A stretch of DNA of 64,000 nt, taken from Desulfotignum sp. GTDB lineage: Bacteria; Desulfobacterota; Desulfobacteria; Desulfobacterales; Desulfobacteraceae. This document shows, one piece after another, positions 36,105 through 44,861 of the stretch (position 1 is the first letter of the stretch; every line of letters begins with the position of its first letter). Where the stretch lies: the NCBI GenBank assembly GCA_011390635.1, contig JAABSA010000018.1, forward strand, positions 1 through 64,000. Direction: 5' to 3'. The position numbers were made by a program, and so were the translations under genes. The notes beneath the pieces are model-generated. The model did not search any database and was not told the origin of the DNA. It worked only from the letters and a program-made list of their open reading frames with translations.

Positions 36105-37157
36105 TTAAACCCTTGTTTTTTCTACATGAAAGAAGATGCTGGATCCGGTGACCACGCTTTTTCCGGTGTGGAGAAAGGCGGCGGCCCAGACCCCCTGGAC
36201 AAAAAGAACCATCCAGGGATTCCAGAGGGTGGAAACCGCCTCATGGAGCCGGGGCAGGGGCAGGCTGCCGTCCACCGGCAGCAAAAGGGCCATGGCACCG
36301 GCACAACCAAGGGTCGCCAGGGCCATGATCTGATAGGCAGAGATGTTGAGACCGCCCCTGAAATCCGCCCGGAGAAATTCGGAAACAAACCGCCATATCT
36401 GTGTGACGGCCAGGGTGATCAGAAAAGCAAAGCGAAAGTATCCATTCAGAAACAGGGCCGTGCCCGCCAGTCCGGTACCTGTATACAGGGCTGCCGTAAT
36501 GATCTGCACCGGCAGCACTTTTTGCCCGTCATACCCGGATGCATAGGTGATCTTTTTCAAGGGACCGGTAAACACCAGGTAAAACCGGGAAAACAGCTTC
36601 CGGATGTACGGATGGCACTGGTCCAGGGGTTTGCCGTAGCAGCAGCCGAAGCTGAGACAGGCCAGGCGGCCCAGGCCTTCGCCGAATGCATAGGCAATGG
36701 ATACCGCAGACAGCAGCACCATCGGCTGCACAGGACCAACCATGACCGGTCCAGGGATCCGGTTGATGAAAAACAACAGCACAGGTGACACCAGGATGCC
36801 GGCAAACACGGCCCCGCCCACGGTCAGGGTGCCTTTCTTTTTTTCCACTATCCGGGCGATGATCCTGGAGGCGGGCAGACAGGCGGCAAGTACGCCGGCG
36901 ACAAACAGGCACACCCCGGCCAGGGGTATCCGGGCGGCAGTGGCGAGAATCAGAAACAGGATCACGGCAAAGGTATAGGCATTGGCGGACAGGAGCCCGT
37001 AATAAGTGAGATTAAGGCCCTGCCAGCCGGCTCCGGTTTTGTGCCGGGGCAGCACCGCCATGATCTGCCATTTTTCCTCTGGCAGGGATCTGAACCCCCA
37101 CCACAACGATCCTGCCACCATCATTGCCATACCTGTGATAAAAATGATCTGGTCCAT
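36105..37157 (-). CDS. Lgt-like prolipoprotein diacylglyceryl transferase-family membrane protein
   Basis: A 350-residue protein with seven to eight membrane helices. The stretch GEGLGRLACLSFGCCYGKP (about residues 160-178) matches the Lgt signature region, in which the arginine and following glycines serve diacylglyceryl transfer to lipoproteins. The usual second signature HPXXLYE is not clear, and the loop QCHPYIRKLFSRF is atypical. Its ATG overlaps the stop of the decarboxylase gene (TGATG), so the two are coupled. It may transfer a lipid group to another acceptor, by inference. A small CCGGTA/TACCGG hairpin lies downstream. Confidence 0.7.
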   Translation of the reverse strand: MDQIIFITGMAMMVAGSLWWGFRSLPEEKWQIMAVLPRHKTGAGWQGLNLTYYGLLSANAYTFAVILFLILATAARIPLAGVCLFVAGVLAACLPASRIIARIVEKKKGTLTVGGAVFAGILVSPVLLFFINRIPGPVMVGPVQPMVLLSAVSIAYAFGEGLGRLACLSFGCCYGKPLDQCHPYIRKLFSRFYLVFTGPLKKITYASGYDGQKVLPVQIITAALYTGTGLAGTALFLNGYFRFAFLITLAVTQIWRFVSEFLRADFRGGLNISAYQIMALATLGCAGAMALLLPVDGSLPLPRLHEAVSTLWNPWMVLFVQGVWAAAFLHTGKSVVTGSSIFFHVEKTRV

Positions 37158-38197
37158 CAGACGGCCTTTCCTATGGTTTCTCTGACCTGGATATCGGTTT
37201 CCACCAGCGGGATGCAAAAATGGGTCGAGAAACGGGTTTTCACATCACAGCGCCGGGTGTTTTCCACCAGATCCCGGCAGAATTGGATGCGGTTTTTTTC
37301 ATATATCAATACCACCGTGGAACTGCCGGGCCTGAACAGGCTTTTGGGCTGGCCTTTTTTCAAAAACACGCCCTTTTGCACCGGCATGACCGGATCATAC
37401 CGGTCCGGGCTGAAGCATTGCACGATGCGCCCGATCATCAGGGCCACAATCTCCACCATGGCCACCAGTCCCACACCGGTTCCGTTTGCCACATCCGTGT
37501 CAATAATGGTCACCACCCGGCGGTTTTTGGAATACGGGGTGACCGACTGCACCACAGCCCCGGGATTGCAGGAATGGTACCGGCCGTTGATTTCATATAT
37601 ATCCACCACATTTCCCGATACCGGGGCGTGGTTGTAGTGGTATTTGTCCGGTGTCAGGCGGAACACGGCATAATCCCCGTGTCTGAATGCCCTGCGCCAC
37701 CGGACCCTGTCCATTCCGATCAATTCGTCATACTGAAAGAATTTTTCCTTGATGAACAGGTCGCCGGAATCTGCAAAAGAGCCTGTCAGGACCCGGGCAT
37801 CTGCCGGCGACACCACAGCCCAGGGATCATCTGTCATGGGCCGGCATTCCCAGAACCGGATTTTGCGTTCAAAAAACCGGCGCAGGGTGTTCAGCCCGTC
37901 CACCGAACCGTATATATCTCCGGCAGGAATACCCATGCGGTGCAGGAGCCCGGCAGGATCTGAGATGGTTTTTTTCAGGGGCAGGTCGTAGCAGAGAAAT
38001 CCCAGAAACGCCGAAGCCCTGGCAGAGACCAGAAGATTGAACATGCCCGGGGCATTTTCCCGGATCACGGAATACAGCGTGCAGATGGTCCGGTCATACA
38101 ACAGGTTTTCGGTTTTTATCCCGGTTGTCTCCCGCTGGATATACTGGTGAACATGGCGGTTCATCGGGCAGGAGGCAGCTGCGTTAACAGGGTTCAT
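37157..38197 (-). CDS. psd: phosphatidylserine decarboxylase-like protein
   Basis: A 346-residue PSD-family proenzyme. Conserved segments are VSPADARVLTG (near residue 130), RLTPDKYHYNHAPVSG, which carries the catalytic histidine, and the self-cleavage site FRPGSSTVV near 305, where GSS replaces the usual GST. Cleavage there would create the pyruvoyl group. The protein also has an N-terminal extension of about 90 residues. It overlaps the 803-residue gene by 14 bases and the Lgt-like gene by three, so a shared pathway is likely. Whether the substrate is phosphatidylserine or a related phospho or phosphono lipid is unknown. Confidence 0.82.
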   Translation of the reverse strand: MNPVNAAASCPMNRHVHQYIQRETTGIKTENLLYDRTICTLYSVIRENAPGMFNLLVSARASAFLGFLCYDLPLKKTISDPAGLLHRMGIPAGDIYGSVDGLNTLRRFFERKIRFWECRPMTDDPWAVVSPADARVLTGSFADSGDLFIKEKFFQYDELIGMDRVRWRRAFRHGDYAVFRLTPDKYHYNHAPVSGNVVDIYEINGRYHSCNPGAVVQSVTPYSKNRRVVTIIDTDVANGTGVGLVAMVEIVALMIGRIVQCFSPDRYDPVMPVQKGVFLKKGQPKSLFRPGSSTVVLIYEKNRIQFCRDLVENTRRCDVKTRFSTHFCIPLVETDIQVRETIGKAV

Positions 38198-40595
38198 GCA
38201 GACGGCTCTCCAGGTTCACGTATAACATGATCAGAAAAATCAGCTTTTTGGTATTTTCCACACAAATGGTTCCGTCCATCAGGGGCGTTTTTACCTGGTG
38301 TAAAAATGATTCCAGGCTCTGGCCGGGGAGAATAGTACTGATAACATCCTTTAAACCCGGCTCCCTGAAACTGGCCCACAGGTCCATTCGGGTAAATTCA
38401 TTGACCAGGGTCTTGAACCCTTCTGCCATATGCCGGGTGCAAAGGGTGTCCCGGTAAAAGGTTTCCGCATACCCGTTAAAGGTATCTCCGGCATAGTGCA
38501 TGGGGTTTTTTTTCTTTTGGGTGTGTAAAATCCCGGTAACCAGTTTTCCCCCGGCGGACCGGCTTTCCGGGGAGTTGATCCGGCCCTGCAGGTCAGCCAG
38601 GGAAGCCTGCATGCGGAAAGATTCCACCAAAGCCCTGCCATCGGTCTGGAGGGTGTCGATCAGGGCCTGTTTGTAATCGTGGATTTTGATTCGGGTATAT
38701 CCCGGATACCGCCGGCTTTTGCGGGTGTTGGGAATCCGGGATACGATTTTGACAAGAAACCGGTTCGAGTTGTCGGTCTTGACGTAACAGGTGGGCAGGT
38801 TGAGGGCGGCACAGAAAAACATCTGCCGCCGTTCGCTTTCCACCCCGGGGGTGTCGGGAATCATGGCATGGGTGACATCCTTGTTGAGAATATACTGAAA
38901 GGCAAGGGCCGTGATCAGCGTCTGCATGTCTGCAGCCCCTCCCATATCGGCAGGGATATCTTCAAAAATGCTGTAGTACCGGTGCTCAAACCCGCTGTAT
39001 CCCATGCGGTCAAATTCCCTGAGCCGGACCAGCTGGTACAGGGGCATACGGGTATCAAAAATACCCATCTGGGCCAGGTCACTGCCCAGCCGGACACTGT
39101 TTCCCGGTGTGCCGTCCAGGGCGGGACTCTGGTCGGTACTCATCAGCGAAACCAGGTAGTCCACCAGCCGGAAATCCGGTACAAAGTCTCCTTTGAGTCC
39201 TAATGTCGTGCTGATGAACCGATCCAGCCAGACCGGACCGAATGGGGTGACGGCCTGACCCAGGATACGGTTGGCAGCCTTCTTTTTCCACCGCCGCCAG
39301 ATCATGCGCAGATGGGTGTAATCCAGTTCATGGGGAAGAAATCCCAGGATTTTTTCCGGATGAAAGTCTTCAAAATTGAGGCGGAATGGGGAGGCGCTGT
39401 AGGTGCCGGGAAACAGGCATAAAAAATGCTCCGCCACTTTGATGGCCAGATCGCCTAAGTGTTTTTCATGCACTGCGGTGAACCCGGATCCCGGATCTGC
39501 CATAAGCCCGGAGAGTTTCCGGCTGCCGATACTGATGTGGGTGCCGTTGTTGGCCAGGCTGATATTGGAACTGCTGGGCAGGATCACCAGGTTTGAATTG
39601 ATGATGCCGGCTTCCTTGAGTTTGGCAATGGCGTTGATCTGGCTTCTGGACAGCACCTCATGACACAGTTTCATATAGGCGTGTTTTTCTTCGCCCCGGT
39701 TCCATCCCGACAGGCAGGGGCTCATGAAAAGATAGCGGTAGAAGGCATCGGAGAGACATGCATTGAGCCGGTGCTGCATCACCGGCGGAGAAGCGGAAAA
39801 ATACACCCGGACCTGCTGGCCGTTATCCATAAGACCCAGTTTCTGTTCCGCATACCGCACCAGCAGCTGGGTGAACAAAAACCGGATCAGGGTTTCCGTG
39901 GCAAGGGTACGGCCGATTCCACGGGACCCGGCTCCGGACCGCACAGGGTGAAAGGAAAAAATTTCAGGCGAGGTGTTGTCATTAAGAAAATGGTCCATCA
40001 TCCGCTCCCCGGTCTGTTTGATGCGCGGATGAATCAGGGGGGCCGACCCGATGACATCCGCCAGGGACAGTTTGAGCAGATAGGAAACCGGCACCCGGAT
40101 CATGTTCTCTCCGGCCCTGGTAAACCTGAACTGTCCGGCATCCGACCGGAGGCCGGTACCAGGATTTGTCTTGTCCGCATGCAGATCTGCGGCAAACACC
40201 TCCCGGGCAAAGGTGTTGAGACACTGTTCAGGAAACCGGACCCAGGAATTTTCCCAGACATCGTTTTTCTGTTCCAGATACCGTTCCAGAGCAGTGATCG
40301 TTTTCCGTGACGTGTCACCTGATGCGGCCCGGCGGACCATGTTCTTGAAAAAATTGGCAGACTCAATGGTTATTGGGAGGTCCACATCCTCTCGTTTTCC
40401 CAGCACCACGGCCTGGAACTCATTTTCCGCACCCGCGGTGACATCCCTGAAGGAAAAGGGCAGCGATTCAACAAACGCCTCCATGGATCCGGTCTTGATT
40501 TCCAGGGCAGGATACAAAAAGGTCAGATCGGTTCCGGTCATGGAAGACCGGACCGGTGGTCTTTTGTTTTCAGGTGCTGCCTGTATGGCGGGCAT
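38184..40595 (-). CDS. unrecognised 803-residue protein
   Basis: I do not recognise this protein. It is 803 residues, soluble by appearance, with no signal peptide and no membrane helix. Notable segments are GAGSRGIGRTLATETLIRFL near residue 225, VILPSSSNISLANNGTHISI near 338, a GFLPHELDYTHLRMIWRRW stretch near 415 and a basic, Arg/Lys-rich region near 640 (RIPNTRKSRRYPGYTRIKI). No Walker or Rossmann motif and no acyltransferase HX4D could be confirmed. It overlaps psd by 14 bases, so it probably works in the same pathway. An alternative start exists at residue 19. The ribosome site GGGAGG is 12 bases before the chosen ATG. Confidence 0.7.
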   Translation of the reverse strand: MPAIQAAPENKRPPVRSSMTGTDLTFLYPALEIKTGSMEAFVESLPFSFRDVTAGAENEFQAVVLGKREDVDLPITIESANFFKNMVRRAASGDTSRKTITALERYLEQKNDVWENSWVRFPEQCLNTFAREVFAADLHADKTNPGTGLRSDAGQFRFTRAGENMIRVPVSYLLKLSLADVIGSAPLIHPRIKQTGERMMDHFLNDNTSPEIFSFHPVRSGAGSRGIGRTLATETLIRFLFTQLLVRYAEQKLGLMDNGQQVRVYFSASPPVMQHRLNACLSDAFYRYLFMSPCLSGWNRGEEKHAYMKLCHEVLSRSQINAIAKLKEAGIINSNLVILPSSSNISLANNGTHISIGSRKLSGLMADPGSGFTAVHEKHLGDLAIKVAEHFLCLFPGTYSASPFRLNFEDFHPEKILGFLPHELDYTHLRMIWRRWKKKAANRILGQAVTPFGPVWLDRFISTTLGLKGDFVPDFRLVDYLVSLMSTDQSPALDGTPGNSVRLGSDLAQMGIFDTRMPLYQLVRLREFDRMGYSGFEHRYYSIFEDIPADMGGAADMQTLITALAFQYILNKDVTHAMIPDTPGVESERRQMFFCAALNLPTCYVKTDNSNRFLVKIVSRIPNTRKSRRYPGYTRIKIHDYKQALIDTLQTDGRALVESFRMQASLADLQGRINSPESRSAGGKLVTGILHTQKKKNPMHYAGDTFNGYAETFYRDTLCTRHMAEGFKTLVNEFTRMDLWASFREPGLKDVISTILPGQSLESFLHQVKTPLMDGTICVENTKKLIFLIMLYVNLESRLHEPC

Positions 40596-40699
40596 GGCGG
40601 ATTCGATCCTCCCTGCAGGTTCTGTTTTCGACTGTCCGGGAGAATTATCCGCCTCAAGTGTTGGAAATGAATTACCTTACTGATAGAATTGTGTTTCAA

Positions 40700-41350
40700 T
40701 CAGTATTTTTCGATAAACGCTTCCACATCATACAGGTCCTTGAACCCCTGTTCCAGTTTTTGCCGGGGCCAGTCCCAGAAGCGGATCTCCAGGAGCCGGT
40801 TGATGATTCTTTCGGGAAACCGTTTTTTAAGGGGTTTTGCAGGGGAGCCGGCCGCAATTTCATAGGGGCCCACCGGATGGGTCCTGGTGACAACAGATCC
40901 TGCAGCCACAACGGCTCCGTCGGCAATGGCTGCGCCGGGCATCACATAGACCCCGTGCCCCAGCCAGACATCATGGCCGATGGTCACGGCATCCTGTTTG
41001 CGCCATTCAAAAAATGCCGCATCATCCTGGTCGGCAAACCCGTACTGCCGGCACCGGTAGGTGCAGTGGCTCTGGGTGACACGCTGATAAGGATGGTTCC
41101 CCGGATTGATCACACAATGGGAAGCAATGGAGGAGAATCTGCCGATATCGCACCAGATGGCCCGGACACTGGTAGACAGATAGGAATAGTCCCCCAGGGA
41201 GATTTCATTGCAGAAGCACCCGGCCTCCACCTCGGTGTATTCTCCGAACCGGGAGCGGATCACAGTAGATGATTCATGGATCAACGGGTGGGGGAACAGC
41301 TTTTTTTCCGTAAGTTCATTATTGGCGGATGAGCGGGTGATTTCGCGCAT
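40700..41350 (-). CDS. phosphonate-metabolism hexapeptide-repeat transferase
   Basis: A 216-residue left-handed beta-helix acyltransferase-type protein. The hexapeptide repeats run from about residue 30 to 180 (VEAGCFCNEI, GHDVWLGHGVYVMPGAAIADGAVVAAGSVV). The wording, including ASHCVINPGNHPYQRVTQSH, fits the family of transferases found in C-P lyase clusters. It could acetylate an aminophosphonate or a phosphonate-pathway sugar. It is the first gene of the minus-strand run that continues to the 803-residue gene, 104 bases away. Confidence 0.78.
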   Translation of the reverse strand: MREITRSSANNELTEKKLFPHPLIHESSTVIRSRFGEYTEVEAGCFCNEISLGDYSYLSTSVRAIWCDIGRFSSIASHCVINPGNHPYQRVTQSHCTYRCRQYGFADQDDAAFFEWRKQDAVTIGHDVWLGHGVYVMPGAAIADGAVVAAGSVVTRTHPVGPYEIAAGSPAKPLKKRFPERIINRLLEIRFWDWPRQKLEQGFKDLYDVEAFIEKY

Positions 41351-41501
41351 GGTGGCAGTCCTTTTTCAAGAAAAAGTATGGGATTCTTCATTTCCGGACA
41401 ACTATCCGGCATTTGTGTTGGAATGGGGTTACCGGAATATAATAATTGTATTCGAATCTTCGCTGAGCGAACAAAAAACAGCCTATGCATATTAAACGAC
41501 A

Positions 41502-41861
41502 TTATGTGACAAGTTCAAATACCACTCGTAACGCCTGGTTGATTTCTTTCATCTTCTCCAGAGGCAATTTTCCCCGGATATTGACCAGTCTGAGACGGTA
41601 GTCGATGGGACGGGTTTGCAAACAGTCTGCTATTGATTTCTTGGACAACCCATTATCGGATGAAGGAAAAATTTCGATATTGGTTTTAATCCGTGCTTTT
41701 TTGGCTCGCCATTCCGTAATCGGGACCACCTGGATAACAGGTACCCTTTCATTGTAAATATCGTTGGTCACAACAATGCATGGCCTGGTTTTTCCTGTTT
41801 CCGACCCTTTAGCAGGCTCCAGATTGACATCAATGACCATCCCTCTTTTCAGCACCGTCAT
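41502..41861 (-). CDS. MazF/PemK-family toxin
   Basis: A 119-residue endoribonuclease-type toxin. The MazF fold is seen in LKRGMVIDVNLEPAKGSETGKTRPCIVVTNDIYN and PITEWR (given in pieces: KRGMVIDVNLEP, then KTRPCIVVTND). Such toxins cut mRNA at short sequences. The ATG at 41861 overlaps the antitoxin stop (ATGA). An ATG three codons earlier is also possible. It forms a two-gene module with the upstream antitoxin gene and ends in an AT-rich spacer beside the phn block. Confidence 0.87.
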   Translation of the reverse strand: MTVLKRGMVIDVNLEPAKGSETGKTRPCIVVTNDIYNERVPVIQVVPITEWRAKKARIKTNIEIFPSSDNGLSKKSIADCLQTRPIDYRLRLVNIRGKLPLEKMKEINQALRVVFELVT

Positions 41862-42091
41862 TCCGGCCATCCGTTTATGGCAATTTCGGTCAGTTCTTTG
41901 AGGTCCTCGTCTTCACTGTACACTTCAGCGTAAAGATCCGCCGACTTTTTCAGGCGTTCCTGTTCTTTTTCTTTCCTGAAATGTTCTATGGCCGCGCGGA
42001 GCATGGCGCTTTTATCTTTGAATCCATAACTTTTAAAGTTTTTTAAAAACTGGGCCTGTGTTTCTTCAACACTGAATTTGGCCTGTAACAT
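41858..42091 (-). CDS. antitoxin of the MazF module
   Basis: A 77-residue acidic protein with a short ribbon-helix-helix-like N-terminal part (SVEETQAQFLKNFKSYG, DKSAMLRAAIEHF) and an acidic C-terminal tail (YAEVYSEDEDLKELTE), the usual layout for a DNA-binding antitoxin that neutralises its toxin with the tail. It overlaps the toxin gene by four bases. The family could not be named from sequence alone, and the assignment rests mainly on position. Confidence 0.7.
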   Translation of the reverse strand: MLQAKFSVEETQAQFLKNFKSYGFKDKSAMLRAAIEHFRKEKEQERLKKSADLYAEVYSEDEDLKELTEIAINGWPE

Positions 42092-42204
42092 AGCGGCTCC
42101 TTAATGGTACGTTTATTGGCCTTTATAATAGGTCTACAATTTAAGGCCTATTGCATCATATGTCAAGAAAAGAACGTAAAAAGACAGACCGGTGAAGCCG
42201 GCGG

Positions 42205-42963
42205 TTACATGGCCTTGAACAGATGTTCATAGGCCCTGCTCACCCGGATCTTCCTGTCGGTATCTGCAAACCGGATCACCATCTGGTTGGTGAAGGACCG
42301 CTGGATGGCCTGGATCTTTTCCATGTTGACAACGGCACTTCGGTGGACCTGCCGGAACTGATCCGGGTCCAGCTTGTCCGCCAGTTCCCTGATGGGGGTT
42401 TTGATCAGAAATTCATGGGAAGCGGTCTGCACAATGGTGTATTTGTCTTCGGCCTTGAAAAAAATCACCTGTGCCACCGGGATGAACCGCAATTCACTTC
42501 CGGTTTTGACCGTGATCAGGTTCAGATAGTCGGGTGTTTTCCGGTTTTCAATCAGCTGGATCACTTTTTGGATCTGGTCCCGGGATGTCGCATCCGGGGC
42601 ACGGCACCGTTTTTTCAGCCGGGCGATTGTTACGGCAAGGCGGTCCGGGTTCACCGGCTTGAGGATATAATCCACGGCCTCGCTGTCAAAGGCCTGGACC
42701 GCATATTGATCATAGGCGGTGATGAACACGATGTTGCAGCTGTCCCTGGATTGTCTGGCCACCTCCAGACCGGTCATTCCCGGCATCCGGATGTCAAGAA
42801 AGGCGATATCCGGGGCGCCCTGCTCCAGAAGGGCCAAGGCCTCCAGTCCATTTCCAGCCTGGCCGATGACGGCAAGTTCCGGCCACAGTTTTTCCAGGTG
42901 CCTGACCAGACTGGCCCGGATGATCTCTTCATCATCGGCCACAATGGCGGTGAGCGGTTTCAT
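42205..42963 (-). CDS. LytTR-family response regulator
   Basis: A 252-residue response regulator. The receiver domain (residues 1-120) has the acidic pocket in VADDEE and the phosphorylated aspartate in DIAFLDIRMPGMTGLE. The C-terminal LytTR DNA-binding domain (about 145-250) shows DQFRQVHRSAVVNMEKIQ and the end FADTDRKIRVSRAYEHLF. It overlaps the kinase gene upstream by four bases. Targets are not known. The divergent DUF2141 and flavoprotein genes are candidates. Confidence 0.92.
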   Translation of the reverse strand: MKPLTAIVADDEEIIRASLVRHLEKLWPELAVIGQAGNGLEALALLEQGAPDIAFLDIRMPGMTGLEVARQSRDSCNIVFITAYDQYAVQAFDSEAVDYILKPVNPDRLAVTIARLKKRCRAPDATSRDQIQKVIQLIENRKTPDYLNLITVKTGSELRFIPVAQVIFFKAEDKYTIVQTASHEFLIKTPIRELADKLDPDQFRQVHRSAVVNMEKIQAIQRSFTNQMVIRFADTDRKIRVSRAYEHLFKAM

Positions 42964-44093
42964 GACGTACCTTTCCGGGGGATGCCCGGCATGTCAACGG
43001 TCGTTATTGCCCCTGTCAGCATGGCATCATTTGTGGTGTCACCGGTTATTTTTGTCTGTGGGTGATTTGCCAGGGGTATCTGGATTGTGGCAATGGTGCC
43101 GGTTGGCCGGTTCCGGGTCAAGGTCACCTGTGCCGAATTTCCGTAAATGCTTTCCAGCCGCCGGCTCACGTTGTTCAGGCCGATCCCGGCCCGGTCCCCG
43201 GTATCATCCAGCCCGGTGCCGGTGTCCGACACCGCGATGACCAGGTCAGGGCCTGACAGCCGGCAGTCAATGGTGATCTTCCCACCGTCCACTTTGGGTT
43301 CCAGGCCGTACTTCAGGGCGTTTTCCACCAGGGGCTGGACCAACAGGGGCGGAAACGGCAGATCAGGCATTCCGGTTTGGTCTGTGATTTGAAAAGCCAG
43401 CCGGGACCCCATCCTGACCTGGAAGATGGTGAGATACCGGCGGACCAGGTCCAGTTCCCGGGACAGGGTGACCATCTCCTGCCGGGTCCGCTGCAAAGAG
43501 ATCCTCAGGTATTCATTCAGATCCATGAGCATCTGCCTGGCCTTGTCCGGATCCGTGTCCATCAGGGAGATGACGTTGGACAGGGTGTTGAACAGAAAAT
43601 GGGGTTCGATTTGGGCCTGGAGAAGCCGCAGGGTTGTCATGGCCGCCTCTTTTTCCATTTTCAGGCGCTTGATTTTTTCCTCCCGGATCTTTCTTTCCGA
43701 TGCAGCCAGCCTTTCCCTGGCCATAAAAAAATAGGTGATGGGTACCCCGAATACCACGCCGAACACAGTAACCTGGTAGAACACCCGGGTATATGCCATG
43801 GAAAATTCATCCAGAAAAAACAGATAGCACCAAGACAGAAACCCGCCGGCCAGCACCCCCGTGATCAGCCCGGCGGCAATGCCGGGTATCAGCCATTTTT
43901 TTAGAATTTCTTCGCTGATAATGACAGCCTGGCGGACACACAGGCAGATGGACAATCCAGTGAGCTGGGAGATCACCCAGACATCCCGGAAGCTGGAATC
44001 CCGGATCACCATGAAATGCAGGACCAGGGCAATGCCGGTATTGAAGACAGCTGTAACAGCCAGGGGTGTTATGATCGGGTTTTGACTGGACAT
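42960..44093 (-). CDS. LytS-type sensor histidine kinase
   Basis: A 377-residue membrane kinase with about five N-terminal helices (residues 10-135), a short coiled-coil (about 145-165) and a His_kinase/HATPase pair. The phosphorylated histidine lies in QAQIEPHFLFNTLSNV, and the ATP site is seen in LVQPLVENALKYGLEP and DTGTGLDDTGDRAGIGLNNV. It has no separate periplasmic domain, so the signal is probably sensed in or at the membrane. It forms a two-component pair with the LytTR regulator. Confidence 0.9.
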   Translation of the reverse strand: MSSQNPIITPLAVTAVFNTGIALVLHFMVIRDSSFRDVWVISQLTGLSICLCVRQAVIISEEILKKWLIPGIAAGLITGVLAGGFLSWCYLFFLDEFSMAYTRVFYQVTVFGVVFGVPITYFFMARERLAASERKIREEKIKRLKMEKEAAMTTLRLLQAQIEPHFLFNTLSNVISLMDTDPDKARQMLMDLNEYLRISLQRTRQEMVTLSRELDLVRRYLTIFQVRMGSRLAFQITDQTGMPDLPFPPLLVQPLVENALKYGLEPKVDGGKITIDCRLSGPDLVIAVSDTGTGLDDTGDRAGIGLNNVSRRLESIYGNSAQVTLTRNRPTGTIATIQIPLANHPQTKITGDTTNDAMLTGAITTVDMPGIPRKGTS

Positions 44094-44288
44094 GGGTTAA
44101 TTTACTAAAACCGGCCGGCAAGTGCAATGCCGTTCATCTCCTTATTCTGCTATTCATCGCTTTGATGGTGCCATTCATCTGCTTTGTATTGGCCTGGTGG
44201 AAAATCCGGTGCATATTATCGGATAAAGGCAATCAAAGAGATCTGTTATGCAATGTTTACAACAGTATTTTACAACAAGGAGGGGTCA

Positions 44289-44741
44289 ATGAAAAAGGTA
44301 TGGATTTTTTGGGTGTTTTTTGTCTTTCTAACAGGCATGGGCGCTGCAACGTCACAATCGTCAGACCTGGAGGATACTGGTATCTGCCGGTTGGAAATCC
44401 TTGTGACCGGTTTTGACAACGATCAGGGAAAAGCAAAACTGGCCCTGGTTAATTCCCGGGAAAGTTTTGCATCAGAGGATGCACAATTCATGGGAATCAA
44501 CAGCCCGGTCATCAACCGGCAGGCGCATCTGACCCTGAATCTCCCCCGGGGGGAATACGCTGTCAAGGTCTTTCATGATGAAAACGGCAATGATCAGCTG
44601 GATACCCGGATGTTCGGTATACCGGCGGAACGGTACGGGTTTTCCAACAACGTCCGGGGCACCCTGGGACCCCCGGATTATTCAGACGCGCGGTTTGTGC
44701 TGGATACAGCGGAACATGCCATTTCCATTGAAGTGAAGTAG
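44289..44741 (+). CDS. exported DUF2141 protein
   Basis: A 150-residue secreted protein. A signal peptide covers about residues 1-20 (MKKVWIFWVFFVFLTG, with cleavage near GAATS). The DUF2141 core is seen in LEILVTGFDNDQGKAKLALVN, LPRGEYAVKVFHDENGNDQLD and FGIPAERYGFSNNVRG (each quoted in part). The function of the family is not established. AAGGAGG lies seven bases before the ATG at 44289. It is followed after 120 bases by the flavoprotein and is divergent from the two-component genes. Confidence 0.82.
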   Translation: MKKVWIFWVFFVFLTGMGAATSQSSDLEDTGICRLEILVTGFDNDQGKAKLALVNSRESFASEDAQFMGINSPVINRQAHLTLNLPRGEYAVKVFHDENGNDQLDTRMFGIPAERYGFSNNVRGTLGPPDYSDARFVLDTAEHAISIEVK

Positions 44742-44861
44742 GATGGTCTGAACAGACCGGTGTAATGTTTCCAGGCCACCCAGTTGCGTTACTGTTTGGT
44801 TGGATGTCGGGCACCGGGTCGTTGGGGACGTTTTCAATAGATTAAGTTAAGGGGTATTATC

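Noticed and set aside
41363-41378. CTTTTTC-AA-GAAAAAG palindrome upstream of the hexapeptide transferase
   Set aside because: A two-base loop is too small for a hairpin and the AT-only arms are likely by chance.
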